64,000 nt of DNA from Climacteris rufus (Eukaryota > Chordata > Aves > Passeriformes > Climacteridae), in the NCBI GenBank assembly GCA_013398175.1, contig VZRZ01008696.1, positions 606,633-670,632 on the forward strand, in the 5' to 3' direction. Below the pieces are notes generated by a model. It was not told where the DNA came from and did not search any database. It worked only from the letters and a program-made list of their open reading frames with translations. Shown here in pieces: positions 36,856 through 50,400 of this stretch; the first letter of the stretch is position 1; each line of letters begins with the position of its first letter. Made by a program: the position numbers and the translations under genes.

Positions 36856-39800
36856 GAGAAACTCTCTGTACCACCTATACACATGCTCCCAAAAGTAATC
36901 TGCACTCTCTCATCCCTAAATAATAATCAGGACACAGAAGGGGAGCTGCAAAGAGCACCTTTAATGAAAATTTAAGGCCACACTGAAAGGGATTGAAGTC
37001 TTTTCTGAATTTCTGCTACGTACAGACCTGCAACAGGAGGTTTCAGTAGCAGATAAAGGAGAGGTAGGAGCAAGGTTTTGATCCAAGGTACAAGACATCA
37101 ACCTTAAGCACTGCTGTCTCTTATTAAAAGCTGCTCCTACTGCCACCTAAGTTCCAGTGGAAATCTCCAAATTATTATAAAGTGACTAGGACTGAGATCT
37201 GAAACAGCCACAACAATTCCCTCTCGGGTGAGCATTACTGGGCCATTAGTCTCGAGTCCCTAGAAGATTAACCCTTTGGCTTTTATCATGTATCATGTCA
37301 TCTGTGCTTTAGGCAGGCACTCAGAAATGCATGCTATGGAAAACAGCAGCATTCAAACTACAGTTTTGGGGCTAAAAGATGGAAGAGGGAAAAAAACAAT
37401 TTTGTGGGTTTTGCTGGCTTTCCTCTGTAACACTTGAGTAAAAAGAAAGCGAGAAACCACAGCAAATGTGCATAAACTTCCATTTGGTAGGCACTTAGTC
37501 TTTAATATAGATTTATGTCTCTTGGATTTTTCTTCTGAAAAAAAAAAACCAACCAGCCAAGCTTATTAATATTTGATGGGAAAGTCATTTGGTAGAAACA
37601 GGCTCCACAATCTTTTTAATTCAAACATCTAAATGACAACTTTGTTATTTTATTGTGCAGTGACTCAGAGTTGGAGCTGGGTTTTGCTGGGTCATGTACA
37701 AAGTAAGATACAGAAAGTTCAAAGGGGGGACAGACCGTGCAGTGCCATTGGTGGGGAGCTGGACAGCAGAAACCCTTGAGCCTCAGATGCACTACTGGCC
37801 CTACAGACTGGATTTTGTGATGTCACTCTGAGGCCCAGTAGGTATCAAACTGAAGAGAGGCTGCTGACTTCTTGAGAGAGACAACAGAAGGCAGGCAGAA
37901 CCAGGCAGGCTCACTGAGGCCAGGCAAAAACACTTTAATTATTCTGACACACATTTCACTTTAGAGCACTGGAGAATGACTGCTAACATTACTGACAACA
38001 CTTCTGCCATGAGCATCACCTAGTCTTGGTTCTGTGATATTTGCAACATGGCTACTTGCCTCAATCTCCTGGCCACTTCCAGGGCTCTTTCCTTGAGTTT
38101 CTGTTCATTTCTCCTCTACACTAAGGATTTTCATCATTGCTGCACTAACAGAAACCTTAACCTACCATGGCAGAAAAGTGTCAACAGGTACCCAGAGTAT
38201 AAACAATGCCAACTGTTATGACGTCTCTCTGTCCCTTTTCTAATAAAGTCACAATATTAGAATCCACAAAACAATCTCAGAGCATGTGGGCAGTTCTTCT
38301 ATTTTCATTTCATCCTGCCTGAGCTCCAAAGTTTTACATGAAAACCAAAAATCTGTTCCAATATTGTCCTCTCTGAAAAGATAACGTGTTACCAAATTCC
38401 TGATCCATATTTCACCATTTGAATCCTTTCAGATCCTGACCTTTTTCCCTACAAGGCATTTGTTCCATGCTTTACTTGTTTTGATTTTTGAGTTATGCTG
38501 TGACTACCCTGCAGGCCAGGATTTGCAAGAACTTCCCTAATACATGAAGACATCCCTAGCCCAGGGATATTCCAAGAAGTTCCTAACTACATAGATGTCT
38601 CTGAAAGTTCTGATTCTTTGGTTGGTATATAATATATGGTTAATGCCTAATTAGCCAGTCATAGATAATTCACGATTAGTTATTACCAAATGCAAGAACA
38701 AACGAGAGCTATATGTTGAAGCTCTTAAATCATAGATCTAAACATGTCACACAAAAGGGAGAATGCATGATTTATTCAGGAAGACAAACATGGAGCCAGG
38801 GGACCACTGGGCAGCACAAAGCACCTCCACTCCAAGAAACTAAGCTTGTCAGTCATTTGAGAGAAGAAGTAAATCCTTGATTCCCAGGCTAGTGGATACA
38901 GCAGCTTTAGAAGATAAAGGTTTGTGGCTTAGTTCTGTCTCTTCTCAATAGGTTCTTCATAGAAGAGAACAGGGTTGTGTAATGGAAAAACAGAGCAGTC
39001 CCAAGACATTTCAACTGAGAATCTGACCCACCAGAACATCTCACTGGATAGTTTAGGGACTGGACACTCCCAAGTTTTTTGGTCTGTAAGGGAGCTGGGT
39101 GTTACCAATCAAGCCTGTGACACACTAGTGTATGTAGACCGAGATGAAGACACAGACACACCATCCATGAGCGTACACAGTCGTTTCCGAACAGCAGATC
39201 CCTCTCAGCAACATTGGTCTCCTGTACCAATAATTCCAGGTTAATGATAGCAGAGACAGGAAAGATATCCCACAACAGAGGATCATCCCTTCTATTATAC
39301 AAGTACTTTATGCAAACTGGAAGTGCTCCAAGAGGAATTTTATGAGCTCAATCCCATACCACCTCAAAGCTCAAGATAAGACTGTCACTCAACAAATGTT
39401 TGAATTATTCTGCACTTAAGTCAAGATCCAAGCAGTGGAACAAAGCTTTCCTGAGCCTGCTTCATTATTTCTGAACCACACTTTTATATGGACACACAAG
39501 TTTTATTCATTTGGGGGATGGATGTTTGAGTAAGAATTGCCAAGGTTCCTTCTCTACTGCTGAGCTATTTACAGGACTGTTCCTCAAGCAAAAAGCCCAT
39601 CCCCAAAGATCAAAAAAGGGTTTTCCTGCAGTTTTAGGTAACTGCTACATATCCCAGTACAATTAACATGTTTTTCTATAACATTCCAGGAAGTAGAAAC
39701 ACCGTAGTATTTCAGTGACCCACTACAGAGCACAAATACACGCACAAAGCCCCCAAGCAAAGAGAAACCAGATGCAAACTGTACAAGGCTACTCATATTG

Positions 39801-39929
39801 GCAGAAACCTCTCCATATAAAGTGGTTGCTGAGCAATTTAAAACAATGAATACATTCCTAAAATATGCCTACTTGTGCATAATTCATGAACAGAAACAAG
39901 CACTAAATCCATTGGATAAATTGTGGACT

Positions 39930-40075
39930 ATGAATCGTTTGCCCTGCTCTAATTATAATTCCATTTCAGTCTACTAATGGTACCATAAACCATTTGAGTT
40001 TCACCCTTGTGGTTTATTGCCTCATTAGCTCTCCTTTGAAGTAATTAATGCTTTGTCAATTTACCTGACTAGAGC
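39930..40075. promoter_or_regulatory. Candidate conserved non-coding element
   Basis: Contains ctctaattataattcc, tctactaatgg, ttgtggtttattgcctcatt and gaagtaattaatgctttgtc: several homeodomain cores, a RUNX-like TGTGGT and a SOX-like CTTTGTC within 140 bases. Non-repetitive. Enhancer-like by texture only. Confidence 0.25.
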
Positions 40076-40654
40076 TCCCATGGTGGCTATGGGTGAGATC
40101 CAATGAACTCCATGCACCCAGCAGACCTGGAACTTCTGCTCAGGTGGGAGACTTCAAACCCTTTGGGACTGGGGCTTTCTGTGCTCTTGTCCATACAACA
40201 CCTCCCATAACAGACCATACCTACATACATCACTGACTACCACTTTTGAATGCTACAATAAAATGTACTTAAATCTAGATATGGATTACTGCATTTCTAG
40301 GACAATGACAACAGGTATAATTACTGAGGGAGAGGTCTAATATTTCAGCCAGCACTTTGCAGTGATATGGCTGTTTTCTCTCGTAAACCCTCTCATGAAA
40401 ACAATCAGTAGATCTAGGGTTGATTTGTCTAAAGTTAATACCTTAAGCTTAGCTTCACTGAAAAAAACTTTTCACCCATTCCTCTCCTTTCCTCAGCTAT
40501 CCACAGAGTTTCTTGGTCTGCCCAACAGAGGGGAATCCCAGGTTTGGGCACAAAATATATTATCAAAAATGTAGCAAGCCCCATGGCTGGATTCAAACTG
40601 GACCACACGTGAGAATTCAATAAACATCATTTGTCAGAAGCCTTTGTCGGCTCA

Positions 40655-40714
40655 CAGCTGTATTTATTTATAGGCTCCCTTGTTATTTATAGGTCCTTGT
40701 GCTCTATATAAAAG
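40655..40714 (+). promoter_or_regulatory. Promoter-like cluster: E-box, two MEF2-type boxes and TATA box
   Basis: CAGCTG E-box at 40655-40660; TTATTTATAG at 40664-40673 and again at 40683-40692, both fitting the MEF2 consensus YTAWWWWTAR; then TATATAAAAG at 40705-40714, a full TATA box. The order and spacing on one strand resemble TATA-containing muscle promoters, where MyoD-family proteins bind the E-box and MEF2 binds the AT-rich box. A start would be expected near 40735-40745 on the + strand. No open frame or clear donor follows within several hundred bases, so any transcript would be non-coding or spliced further away. The two near-identical TTATTTATAGG segments may simply be a local duplication. 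Confidence 0.3.
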
Positions 40715-43700
40715 CTTTGCAAAGGAACAGTGGTCCTGATGCAGGGGGAAGGGAAGACCAAGTGTTCTATTGATTATACCAACACCAGAGTGTCTTTTCT
40801 AAGAACAAACAGCTGAGCATCTACTTCATTTCCTATTCCCTTCCCGTGGACATTGGAGCCAATAACTGTCAAATCCTAACTCCAATTACTTTCAATTTAG
40901 TTACAAAAAAAATTTTTCAGAACGACACCAAATTAAGAGTTCTCCAAACTTGTCATGCTGTTGACTCTTCCTAGAGTTAGATGACCTCTGTAGATGTTAA
41001 CAGCTACAGGATCTTCCCACCCAACATACAGCAACTTCTGTACCACAACTCTCCCCTGCCATTCAGTTTATCAAACACTCCATTGGGCAGTATCAAAGAT
41101 TCAAAGCTCACCAAGGTCACTGTGTTCTGAAGGATAAAGTAGCACAGTTCTGTGCCCTCTGCTTATGACCTATTATGTATTAGAGCCTTGAATTCAAGTT
41201 TTCAGACTGAAGATCTATGCTGCTTTCAATTACTCCAAAGCCCAGGAACATTATGTGTTCAGTATCTTTGTTACTGAAGTTGCCTGTTCTCTCTGGTGGT
41301 TGAAATAAAACCTTGACAATGAGGAACCTAAAGCAAGCTTTTTGAACCATTTAGGGGGAAAAAAGAAAATGAAAAAAAAAGACATAAATCTGGTCAATTT
41401 GTTCCCAGCACAATATAACATAAACCTCAGAAAAAACTGCTGAACATTTAGAGGTGGGGTAAGAAGGGAATTTCCTGGACCTTCTCTTTACAACACACCA
41501 CAAAGAAAGTTAGGGTCCAAAATCATAAATTCTAACATATGTATACACACACACACCCCATGGACAGTATTTAATTCTGCACACCCACAGAGAATACTTA
41601 ATACTTTATAGTTCTTTACTTCAAAGAGTTGGATTCACGGTACAAATCAACACAGCCTTATTATAGCTCCATTAACAACAAATCATACCTGCTAAGGAGC
41701 CAGCCCATTAATTAATCAAACAAATTCATTTGGGGTTTCCACTAAGGATTATGTAGTAGTTTGAAAAATGAGGAGGACACAATAAAATAACCACATAGTT
41801 GTCATTCCCTCACCAAGTGTTTTAAATCTTCGATGTTCATGTCCTTATGTTCATTTACTGATTATAGAAGCTGTAACAGAAAGAATATTCTTAAACAGAA
41901 AAAAGCTTTAGCTCAAGAGACACTCCACAATCCTGAGGGATCAAAGAAAAAGTAACAATTACACTGGATGTTATTTCCACCCAGAGAGTCTTGAGCAGTG
42001 AAGAAATTTCTGAGTTACAGAACAAGAAAATCTTTCATACTCTTCAATAGATGTCATTTCTGGTAAGATATTGTTGCCTTGCCAGTGGACTGTTCCCACT
42101 TGAGGAGGCATTAAATACCCTGAAAGCAGATGCTGATTACCCTCAAAAACAGAGAATTTGGAAAAGACAGTGTGGTTGGAAATACGCTAATATAAAATCT
42201 AGATGTGCTCCCAGTGAGGGACACAGCAACCTCAGCTACCAGTGCACCAAGTGAGATGAGCTGCTCCCGTGAGCCAGAGGCTGCTGTCAGTCTCGTGAAA
42301 ATCCACTGCAACTCCACTGCAGTAATGGGCCACATTAGAGGTATCCTAATTGGCTAAGATCATAGACCTGCCTTCTGCTAAGAAACTGCTTTGGCTTACT
42401 TTATATACATCCCATTGAATATGAATTACATCTCCCTGCCATTCCACTCCCATTAAACTGATTGCCGTGAAATGGAATCTTTGTTTCTTACGGATTAGGG
42501 ATTTCTCTGTGGCCAAAATACGTCAAGCCTTGTTCTTCTGGAAACTTAGTGGCAGTTCCTGCATTCCCCACTGCTCGTATCCGTTGGCAGAAACTGGCAG
42601 CAACACACAAGCATTCTTTAGCTGGGATGTGGGAGGGCAGCAGCACTGTTTGAAGAAACACTGGCTGGTAAAGCTTCATGTTGTCTTTGGCAGGTGTGTG
42701 TTTTGCTGAAACAAAAGGCTTAGGCAGGCTCTGCCAGAGCAGCGTGGTCTGGGATGTTACTTGGAAAGGGAGGCAGCAGAAGGCCTCCCTTTTGGGGTGT
42801 GTTTGCTCAACAGTAGAAGTGATTCATTTTAGAAGAGCTGACTCTGGGCTTGCAAACAACATAACATGGAGAGCAAAGACAGGCTTTTCTTCCGTGAATT
42901 ACCAAATCCAAGGCATTCCCAGAGATGCCTGACAGAAAGGGAATACCTGCAGTGATGCAATCGCACAGACAGAGCTATCCTGGTTTACACACGCTGCCTC
43001 AAACGCCAGGTAATGTTTACATTGTCCATAGCACAAATCTGCTCCCAGAGTGATCCTTTGAGTCAGTGGGACACTTTCCATCACTAATGGCCAGGAGCTC
43101 GCCAGCATGACTCCACTTAAACTGGAATATCCAGAGAATTTAGAACTGCCTCTTCCCATAGCTGCAAAACTGATGTGTAAATTCACAATTCCAGGAATCT
43201 GAAAGTCAGTCGTGGGATCTTAAAAAACAAAGAGACAAATAAATGAAAAGCAACCAGTACTTTCAGATTCCAAAAGAACAGAGTGGGGACTATTTTGATC
43301 TGCCTTGTCTTTTCTCAGCCATTACCATACTTGGGGAACACATTTTCAGACTATTCTCTACCGTGATCAAGACCAGCAATCTGACCTTTAGTTAATGATA
43401 AGGTTTTAATGAAATTCCAAAGTATGACACACCCGAAGTACTGAAAGATTTAATAACACTAAGGCAGATGCAAAACTAACATCACCTTTTCTTGTCAAGC
43501 CAAAAGAGATGACAGTAGCTCATGTGGACTTAATTTTATTTGGTTTGCATACCCTGCAGGGCAATTAAATCATTCGTTTTGCAGGCTGAACACTGCATGA
43601 AATTATCCACAAGACAGATTCTTGACTGAAATTACATGAAAGTTATACACTGAAAGATCTGAGCTTGGGGCTTCAGCTGCAGTCTTGTAACCTAACTTTG

Positions 43701-46700
43701 TCTTGTTCTAGTAGTAGGAAAAGATGACAGAAAACAGGACAACAATGCAAGAGGAGCTGGAAATAAATGCATTAAGGTGGACGATACTACTCTACTGCTT
43801 TCTCCACCAGGAGCTGTTGTCTGTGCTCTACCCCACCAGGGAATTAAACAGCTTAGATAAAACAGTGAATAATTCCCCAGTGGAAATCACAAGGGCAAAG
43901 GGAGGCAGAATACAAAAGCAAGAGCTCAAGCTGTAAATTTAAGCTGCATGCAGTTGCCAATGGATTTTTAATGAACCCCCAAGGAAGTGGCCACTGTTTG
44001 AGGTCTTCTTTTAATGACAGCAATTGCCAGTCATCAGTGTGTTTACCTGTCAAATAAACAACACTTTGTAGGTTTTTTTTTGCACAGAGGTAGGGATGGA
44101 GACCTGGAGACTACTAGCACCCCTGTTATTCAGAACATCAGATGCTATCACAAATTATGCAGACATGAATACTAGTTTTCTGGACCTCCTGTAGCAAACA
44201 GCACAAAGGATTTTAACACAATGTAGTGCCAGCCACTAGCAGCAATGCTATTAAAAATAAGTGTACTGACATAGCACTTATTTTGTCCTTTTCAGCACCC
44301 TCCTTTTAAGTTAGCACTTTTTGCTGGAAGAAAGCAGATGAAAGAGTTCATTTACCACCACGTTAAGCCAGCCTCAAATACGATTTTTGGCAAAGGTTTC
44401 TTAACAAGACTGTTTAAGGAAGCTGATCCAGCAGCAGAATGAACTTGCAACCAGTTAGTGTCATAACGCCTGGAGTCAGTCAGAGACCTCTTTGTCTGAA
44501 AGCTTAAGTTCCCTTTGTTTGAAGGAAGGACTTACGCACACGTTTTCAAAAGCAGCAAAGTAATTAAAAGAAAAATTCCTTCTGAATTCATCACCCCACA
44601 CCACACAAGCCATTTCTTACCAATCTCTTCCCTCTAGTTACTTACATCATTGATTACCATTAGCCAAATGAAATCCTTTTGGATATAGGTCTGCAAACAA
44701 TCCACCTCTCCCCAGGCTTGTCTTCCAAGTTTACTGCTGACAAGCAGTTGAGGGAGGATAGTGCACAAATGTGTTTCACGGCCATAAAAATAGAGAAGAG
44801 TGGGATGATCCCAAGTTCAATGCTTTCCCAGGAAAATGCCTATCAAACCCTGTAAACAGAAGTTCCACACTGCTTTTAGGGTCTGTAAGAGAAGAGCTGG
44901 GGGCCAAGCTAAGAGGCTTGGAGTACACAGGGGGAAGAAAATTGGGTCTGAGGGGATGGTTAAAACCTATTAAACTGTTAGTTCAGACATGCCATAGCCC
45001 AATACATGAAACACATTTATAAATCCATCTCTACTGAAATCAGTAAGAGGTAGGTACCTGATTATACTCAAAGAACTGGGCTTCTATCTGCTGACTTTTA
45101 ATGAGACAACTCATCCATGTCACTCCTGGGAACAGTATGGAGCCTAGGGAAAATGACCTGGGTGCTCTTGAAAAGGCAGCTCTGCTCAGCCTGCAGCAAA
45201 ACCAGGGTCAGTTCCCAGATGGGAGCTAGTGAGGAACCACACTGTCCAACAGGAGTTATGCAGAACAATGACTGTGGGTGACTGCACTGGAAGCTGGTTT
45301 TTACTCAGAGGGTCCAGTTTAAGGATTCTGCCAGTATGACCCACTCTGAGAATACACGTCCTCACTGGGCAGCAAGTGGAGACAGAACCAGTCCTCAGCT
45401 GGAACACCAAGCCTTGCAAAGCTTTCCTTCATCCACAGATCTGACCCCTCAGAAACTGAGGCTGAGCATTACAAAACTCCCAGGTGCCAGGTCAGCTCCT
45501 ACAGGGATGCTGAGCTCCTGGCAGCCACCATGAGGAACAAGGAGCTTCACATGACACAGGTCCCACAAAATCCTCCACTTTTCTTTGTCTCAGTCATGGT
45601 TTCTGGCTGACCCCTCCTCCAGCATAGGAGACATTCTGACCTTCCCTATGCCTACTTCCAAAGGACTTTATGAGGCATAGAAACTGCTATTAATTGCACT
45701 TATTTGAAATTCTAGGAAGTACAGAAATGGCCCTTCATGTCTCACAAATACCTGACTAAAACAAACCTTTTGTGGGCAGCTATGAAATACCCTGACCATC
45801 ACGACATATCCATAATAATCCTTTATTGTGACAAACAGAACAGCACATCTGTTGATAAGGATCAGGTGTTTGGCATAGTGCAGAGAAAGTACATCTCTTG
45901 GGGCGCTAAGAGGTGGTTCTGCAACTGTGAGGAGAAATGAGAGAGGAACAACACAGCCAGCAATTCTCTTGGCAAACCTCAACTTTAACGAAAGTGTTTG
46001 CTGTGCCAGAGGCAAGGTGGCAATCACACCATTTCCTTAGCTCACAGGGGTGTGAGGTGAGCTAGTTAATATCTGCAGAGTACAAAGTAAAAGCTGACTA
46101 TTACTGCTGGCGTATTACGTCCTACCAAGTTTCCCTGCGCAGTAGGACAGGGAACACTGAGCGGAAAATTGCAAGTGTAATAGCTGAAGTTATTCACTTT
46201 ACAAGTTGCCTCAATGTTTTCTTTTCAGCTGTCAAAGTGCTTTATAAAAAGCAGCTCAGCTAAGCAACTCTCACCCTCTACAATTTGGTTTTGTTTGCTT
46301 CCTAACCTGGAAATGGGCGTCTCTTGTCTTTATTTCATTTCCAAGTCAAGCCTGAAAAGAAAAATGCTTGTAGAAAAATCCTGTAATTACTGGATCTGAT
46401 TTTCATTTGAACTTTTGCTTCATTTGTACGGTATCAACAATTTTCGAAATTCAATGAAACTAATGTAATTACAATTTATATGGGAGAACGAGTGGTAAAG
46501 TTTTTAAGTGGGTACATATATGATAGACTGTGTGTCCATAAGAGAAAAAATGTACTTACTGGATTAATACAGAGTCATTGGAACTGTAATATATGAACCA
46601 GCTTTCCTGAAGAACCCAGCCTCCACTTGGGCATTAAAATAAGTGGCTAGATTTTCAAAACTCCCTAGCTTCCACCATGCTGAGCAATTTTGATTATCTG

Positions 46701-47348
46701 GCCATAAAAATGTCTCAGTGAGAACTGCTGGGTGCCAAGCACTTTTGGAAATCTGGGCTCAATTGTGGGCTCTGAGCATTTAAAAAACCACTAGTTCCAA
46801 ATGTAAATAGTGGTTGTATGAAGCAATGGGTGAAAGTCATATAAGAGGCATATATGTGTCTGAAAGTATGTGTATTTTCTTAGCTTCCCTTAAACACTCT
46901 CATCTGCACCCTACTCCTGCATATTACCATGCAAAAAGACACAATCATATTGCAAATCTTTCTCCCGAAATGAAAACAAACCTCAAAATCCAATTGTGTC
47001 CTAAATACTTTCTGCTTCGATGCATAATCTCACAGGAAAACTATGAGGATGCTCCTTAATTTTTTGTATTCATCTAAACGATGCAGGATGGTGCCAGCAG
47101 AGGATAAACTTCATTACCATGGCAGGAGGAGCCATAAAGTCATTAAGAGCTAGATAATGACGGACTGAGTTCATCACACATCTGGAAGTGACACTTTCTT
47201 TCCAATCCCACTGGCAAAACAAACACACAGAAGGAACAAACACTCAAGTCTAACTCATACCAGTGAGTGCATGTTTATGGGCCAGCCAAGAGCTGCACCT
47301 CTGCTATTTTAGCCACTATGAGCCTGCATGGATTTGCTTTGCACTTAC
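40715..47348. other. Non-coding DNA, no gene recognised
   Basis: Frames are at most 119 codons (45668-46027, -) and not recognisable. A short (AC)n run lies at 41548-41557. 43930-44055 (gtttttaatgaac-type cores, caattgccag, ttacctgtcaaataaac) and 46400-46520 are motif-dense AT-rich blocks. No interspersed repeat was identified. Confidence 0.45.
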
Positions 47349-47483
47349 CTGGTTGCCTCAGACACCAACTCAGCAGAGCCCAACTTCTCTGGACAGGCCT
47401 GGTAATGCCAGCTCTTTCAGCAGTGACATCTAAAACACAGCAATCACCACTCCTTAGCTCTGAGCTACATAACCAAAATGGAG
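47349..47483 (-). other. Candidate internal exon with perfect donor, - strand
   Basis: On the - strand the segment ends CAACCAG followed by gtaagt (consensus donor), and begins after gatgctcttcag, a reasonable acceptor. One frame is open over the full 135 bases, with two leading bases and one trailing base, reading PFWLCSSELRSGDCCVLDVT onward; the family is not recognised. The polypyrimidine tract is short. A 44-codon open frame occurs by chance fairly often at this GC content. Confidence 0.2.
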
Positions 47484-50400
47484 CTGAAGAGCATCATGTG
47501 ATCTACATGGCCAACGGCATTAAAAAATGTGAATACTCAAGGAAAAGTCTCTGAAAACTGTTTGTAAAATACATTCACTGTTTGAAATATATTCACATTC
47601 AATATTTTTTAGTATTTTCCATTGACAGATATAATTATATAAATGCTTATGAAATATTGATAGACAAGATTTGCCACCATTATGTCATCCTTTTTCTTAA
47701 AAATAGTTTTCCCAGCTCAGCTTCTTGTACTTAAATCCATCATCTTTAATAAACTAGAAGAAAGTGAGTAAATATCAACTGATTCAGAAAGCTGCAAAGC
47801 ATTTGCAGTCACTTTATGAAGAGATATTTCTACTAATCCTACATGCCAGTCACTTTGATTTTGTGAAAAAAAGGGGAGTTGGAAGTGTTGTTCAGTGCCC
47901 CAAGGGACTTTGCAGCTTTGTACAGATGCTGCTAATCTCAATGGTCAGGCCAGAATCACAAAAAGAAATCAAACTTCCCACACAGACACAGCGTCATTAA
48001 ACATTAAATTAAGCTGGCATTAACTAGCAAAGCATTGCTTAGCAATTTAATGAGAAAGATGGACACAGAGAAAAGGAGGTAAAACAGGAAGACAAAAGAT
48101 GAGTGGTAAAAGAAAGAAAGAGTGGCATAAAACATTTTCTTCAATTGCTTTTCATGCTCTTAGAAGACAATACAGAGTTCAATGAAGTAACATTTGAACA
48201 AAGAGTATATTTTTGCTCCGATAAACACTTCATTTCCCGCAAACCTGGATAGCAATGCTTCCTCTTTCAAAAGTGCCTCCTATTGACTGGTAATAGCTAA
48301 TCCTCTCATTTTTAGGTGACTTTGTTGAAGGGGGCTGGTGGGAAATCAGGAAAAAGGGGGTTGTTACTTATTTTACTTCCCTCACTGTTCTCCAGTAGCT
48401 TATGAAAAGTATATTTTTACCTGTACCAAGATTTCCAACAGTTGTAATATAAATGTGCTAATGGAAATGCTGGAAAAAATGGCAACTTTTACACGTGTGA
48501 CTGTTTCTAAATTAAAACAATGAAACTTCTGTGGTGAAAGCTTTGACCAGGGTATGTTTGCTCCCCTCTCCTCCACCCTCAGGCTCCTGCCTCTCCTTCT
48601 CTTCACGTGCTTAAGAAATCAAGTGGCTGTTTTGTGCTTCAATGTAGTAGCTTGTAAGGCAAATGGATCAGATAGTACAGATAATACCCTTTAGGCCTTT
48701 ACAACCCCAAACAATTTTTTCCTTTTTAACTGTATAAACCAAACATTTCTTCAAAGCAGAACTATTAAGCTACACCAAACCTCTCTCATCTGTATCAGTG
48801 AAAGAGTAACACTCATATGCCAGAAGAGGATTGGTGCACTCCCACTCACCAGCTTTCATGAGGATGAGGAAACTGTCTGAAGTTCAAGTGTGCAAAACAT
48901 TTGGAAATTTTCTCTTGCTACTGCTGTAAACCATTCTCAGTATGGACTGTTGGACAGAAAGGGCTTCCAGACAGCAACATGATCTTATGTGCAGAGTGAC
49001 TCAGCAAGGAATCTGAGTGTGCTCCACAATCCCAGACAAGCTGGGCTCGCTGTGCCTGCTCAGATCCCTGTGTGCTGTGGGACATCCTACATGGAAGCAC
49101 AACACAGCAGCTGCTTCTCCCATACCTGTGAATATTCAGCAACTGCAGCAAAACTACAATTCCAGCAAGGCTGTTGAATGTCAGGAAATCCTGGGCAAAC
49201 AGGCAGAGCACAAAGTTCCTTTCCATTTATAAACAACATTTCAGGACAAATCAGATATATGGCAGCCCACACTGACAGTTATAGGGCACAGATGACAAAT
49301 GATCACCACTTGAAAAAAAGGAGCCCTTGGCAGCCCAGCACTGATGGCCCTTGTGTACTGTTTGGTCACAAGTAAACCCACTTGCATTGTGCTCCATTCT
49401 GCACAAATGGCCAGATTTTTAGAATGGCTAAGCTGCCTTTTAGGGTGACTAGACAGATCTGTGGAATGAGCTAAACCCCTGTGATATGTCCTGGATGGAG
49501 AACATATTTTGAATCCTTGTTTATTTGCCTATGTAAGAACTGAAGCCTTCAGAAAACATGCTCCCCTAACATCAGATGGCAGTCAGAAATGTACTTTGTT
49601 TTGACATCAGACAAACCAAAACCTTCTGAATCAGGCCTAGTTAGTATTAATTTAGCTTCCAACTTCTACTGGAGCAGAATGTTCAAGGTAAGGCACCAGA
49701 TTATCTTTTCCCACTTCATTGCTACTTTTTGCATTGAATTGCCTTGCAAGTCCCATAGAAGGTAAAGGGTCAAGGAGCAGGTCATTGAACCATTATGTAC
49801 TGTTCCAGTTCAGAGCTGCTCTGCTTCATCCTGGAAGGAGCTGCATTTTAGCAGTGACTGATAGAACGCATCATACATAATCCCATCCCATCCAGAGTGG
49901 CTACAGCACCTTCTCAGGAGGGAACTGAGGCAGTGACTCCCACCGTGGCTGAGCAGAAGCTGGGGGCAGAGGCTGCAGAGCTCCACACTCCTTTCATGCA
50001 GTGACGACCTACAGAGACAGGAAAATTCACACTGTTGCTCCCAGTGTTGCACATCACCGACTTCCAGCAGATTTCTGGGAAGAAAAAGAGAACTTTTCCC
50101 TCATTCCCCTTGTTGTGCTTTCACCACAAACTTCTCACACGCAGACCTCAGCAGGCTCCCTCTCCCAGGCCTGGCAGCCCTGGCTGGCTCCCTCTGCACT
50201 GCCTAAGAGGAAGGTCCAGCATTAAACTTGCAAGTATTTTCTATCAAAAATGCCTAGGAATATATGCAGAGATTTATTTTTTTTAAACCTGGTCACACTA
50301 CTCACAAAAGTGAGTATATTTACTGGCAAATATTTTTACACTGTCAGCACAACAATGCTTATATTACTAAACAAAAAATCACATGCACAGGAAAGTGATC

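Larger units (their letters stand above)
36411..40654. other. Non-coding DNA, no gene recognised
   Basis: A TA-rich stretch at 36789-36855 is listed separately. 37600-37690 and 39930-40075 are AT-rich motif-dense blocks. 37531-37542 is a short A run. No frame exceeds 111 codons and none is recognisable. A possible tRNA-derived SINE echo at 38890-38960 was judged too weak. Confidence 0.45.

Noticed and set aside
38890..38960. Possible tRNA-derived SINE
   Set aside because: Word similarity to reptile/bird tRNA-SINE heads is scattered and could not be extended.
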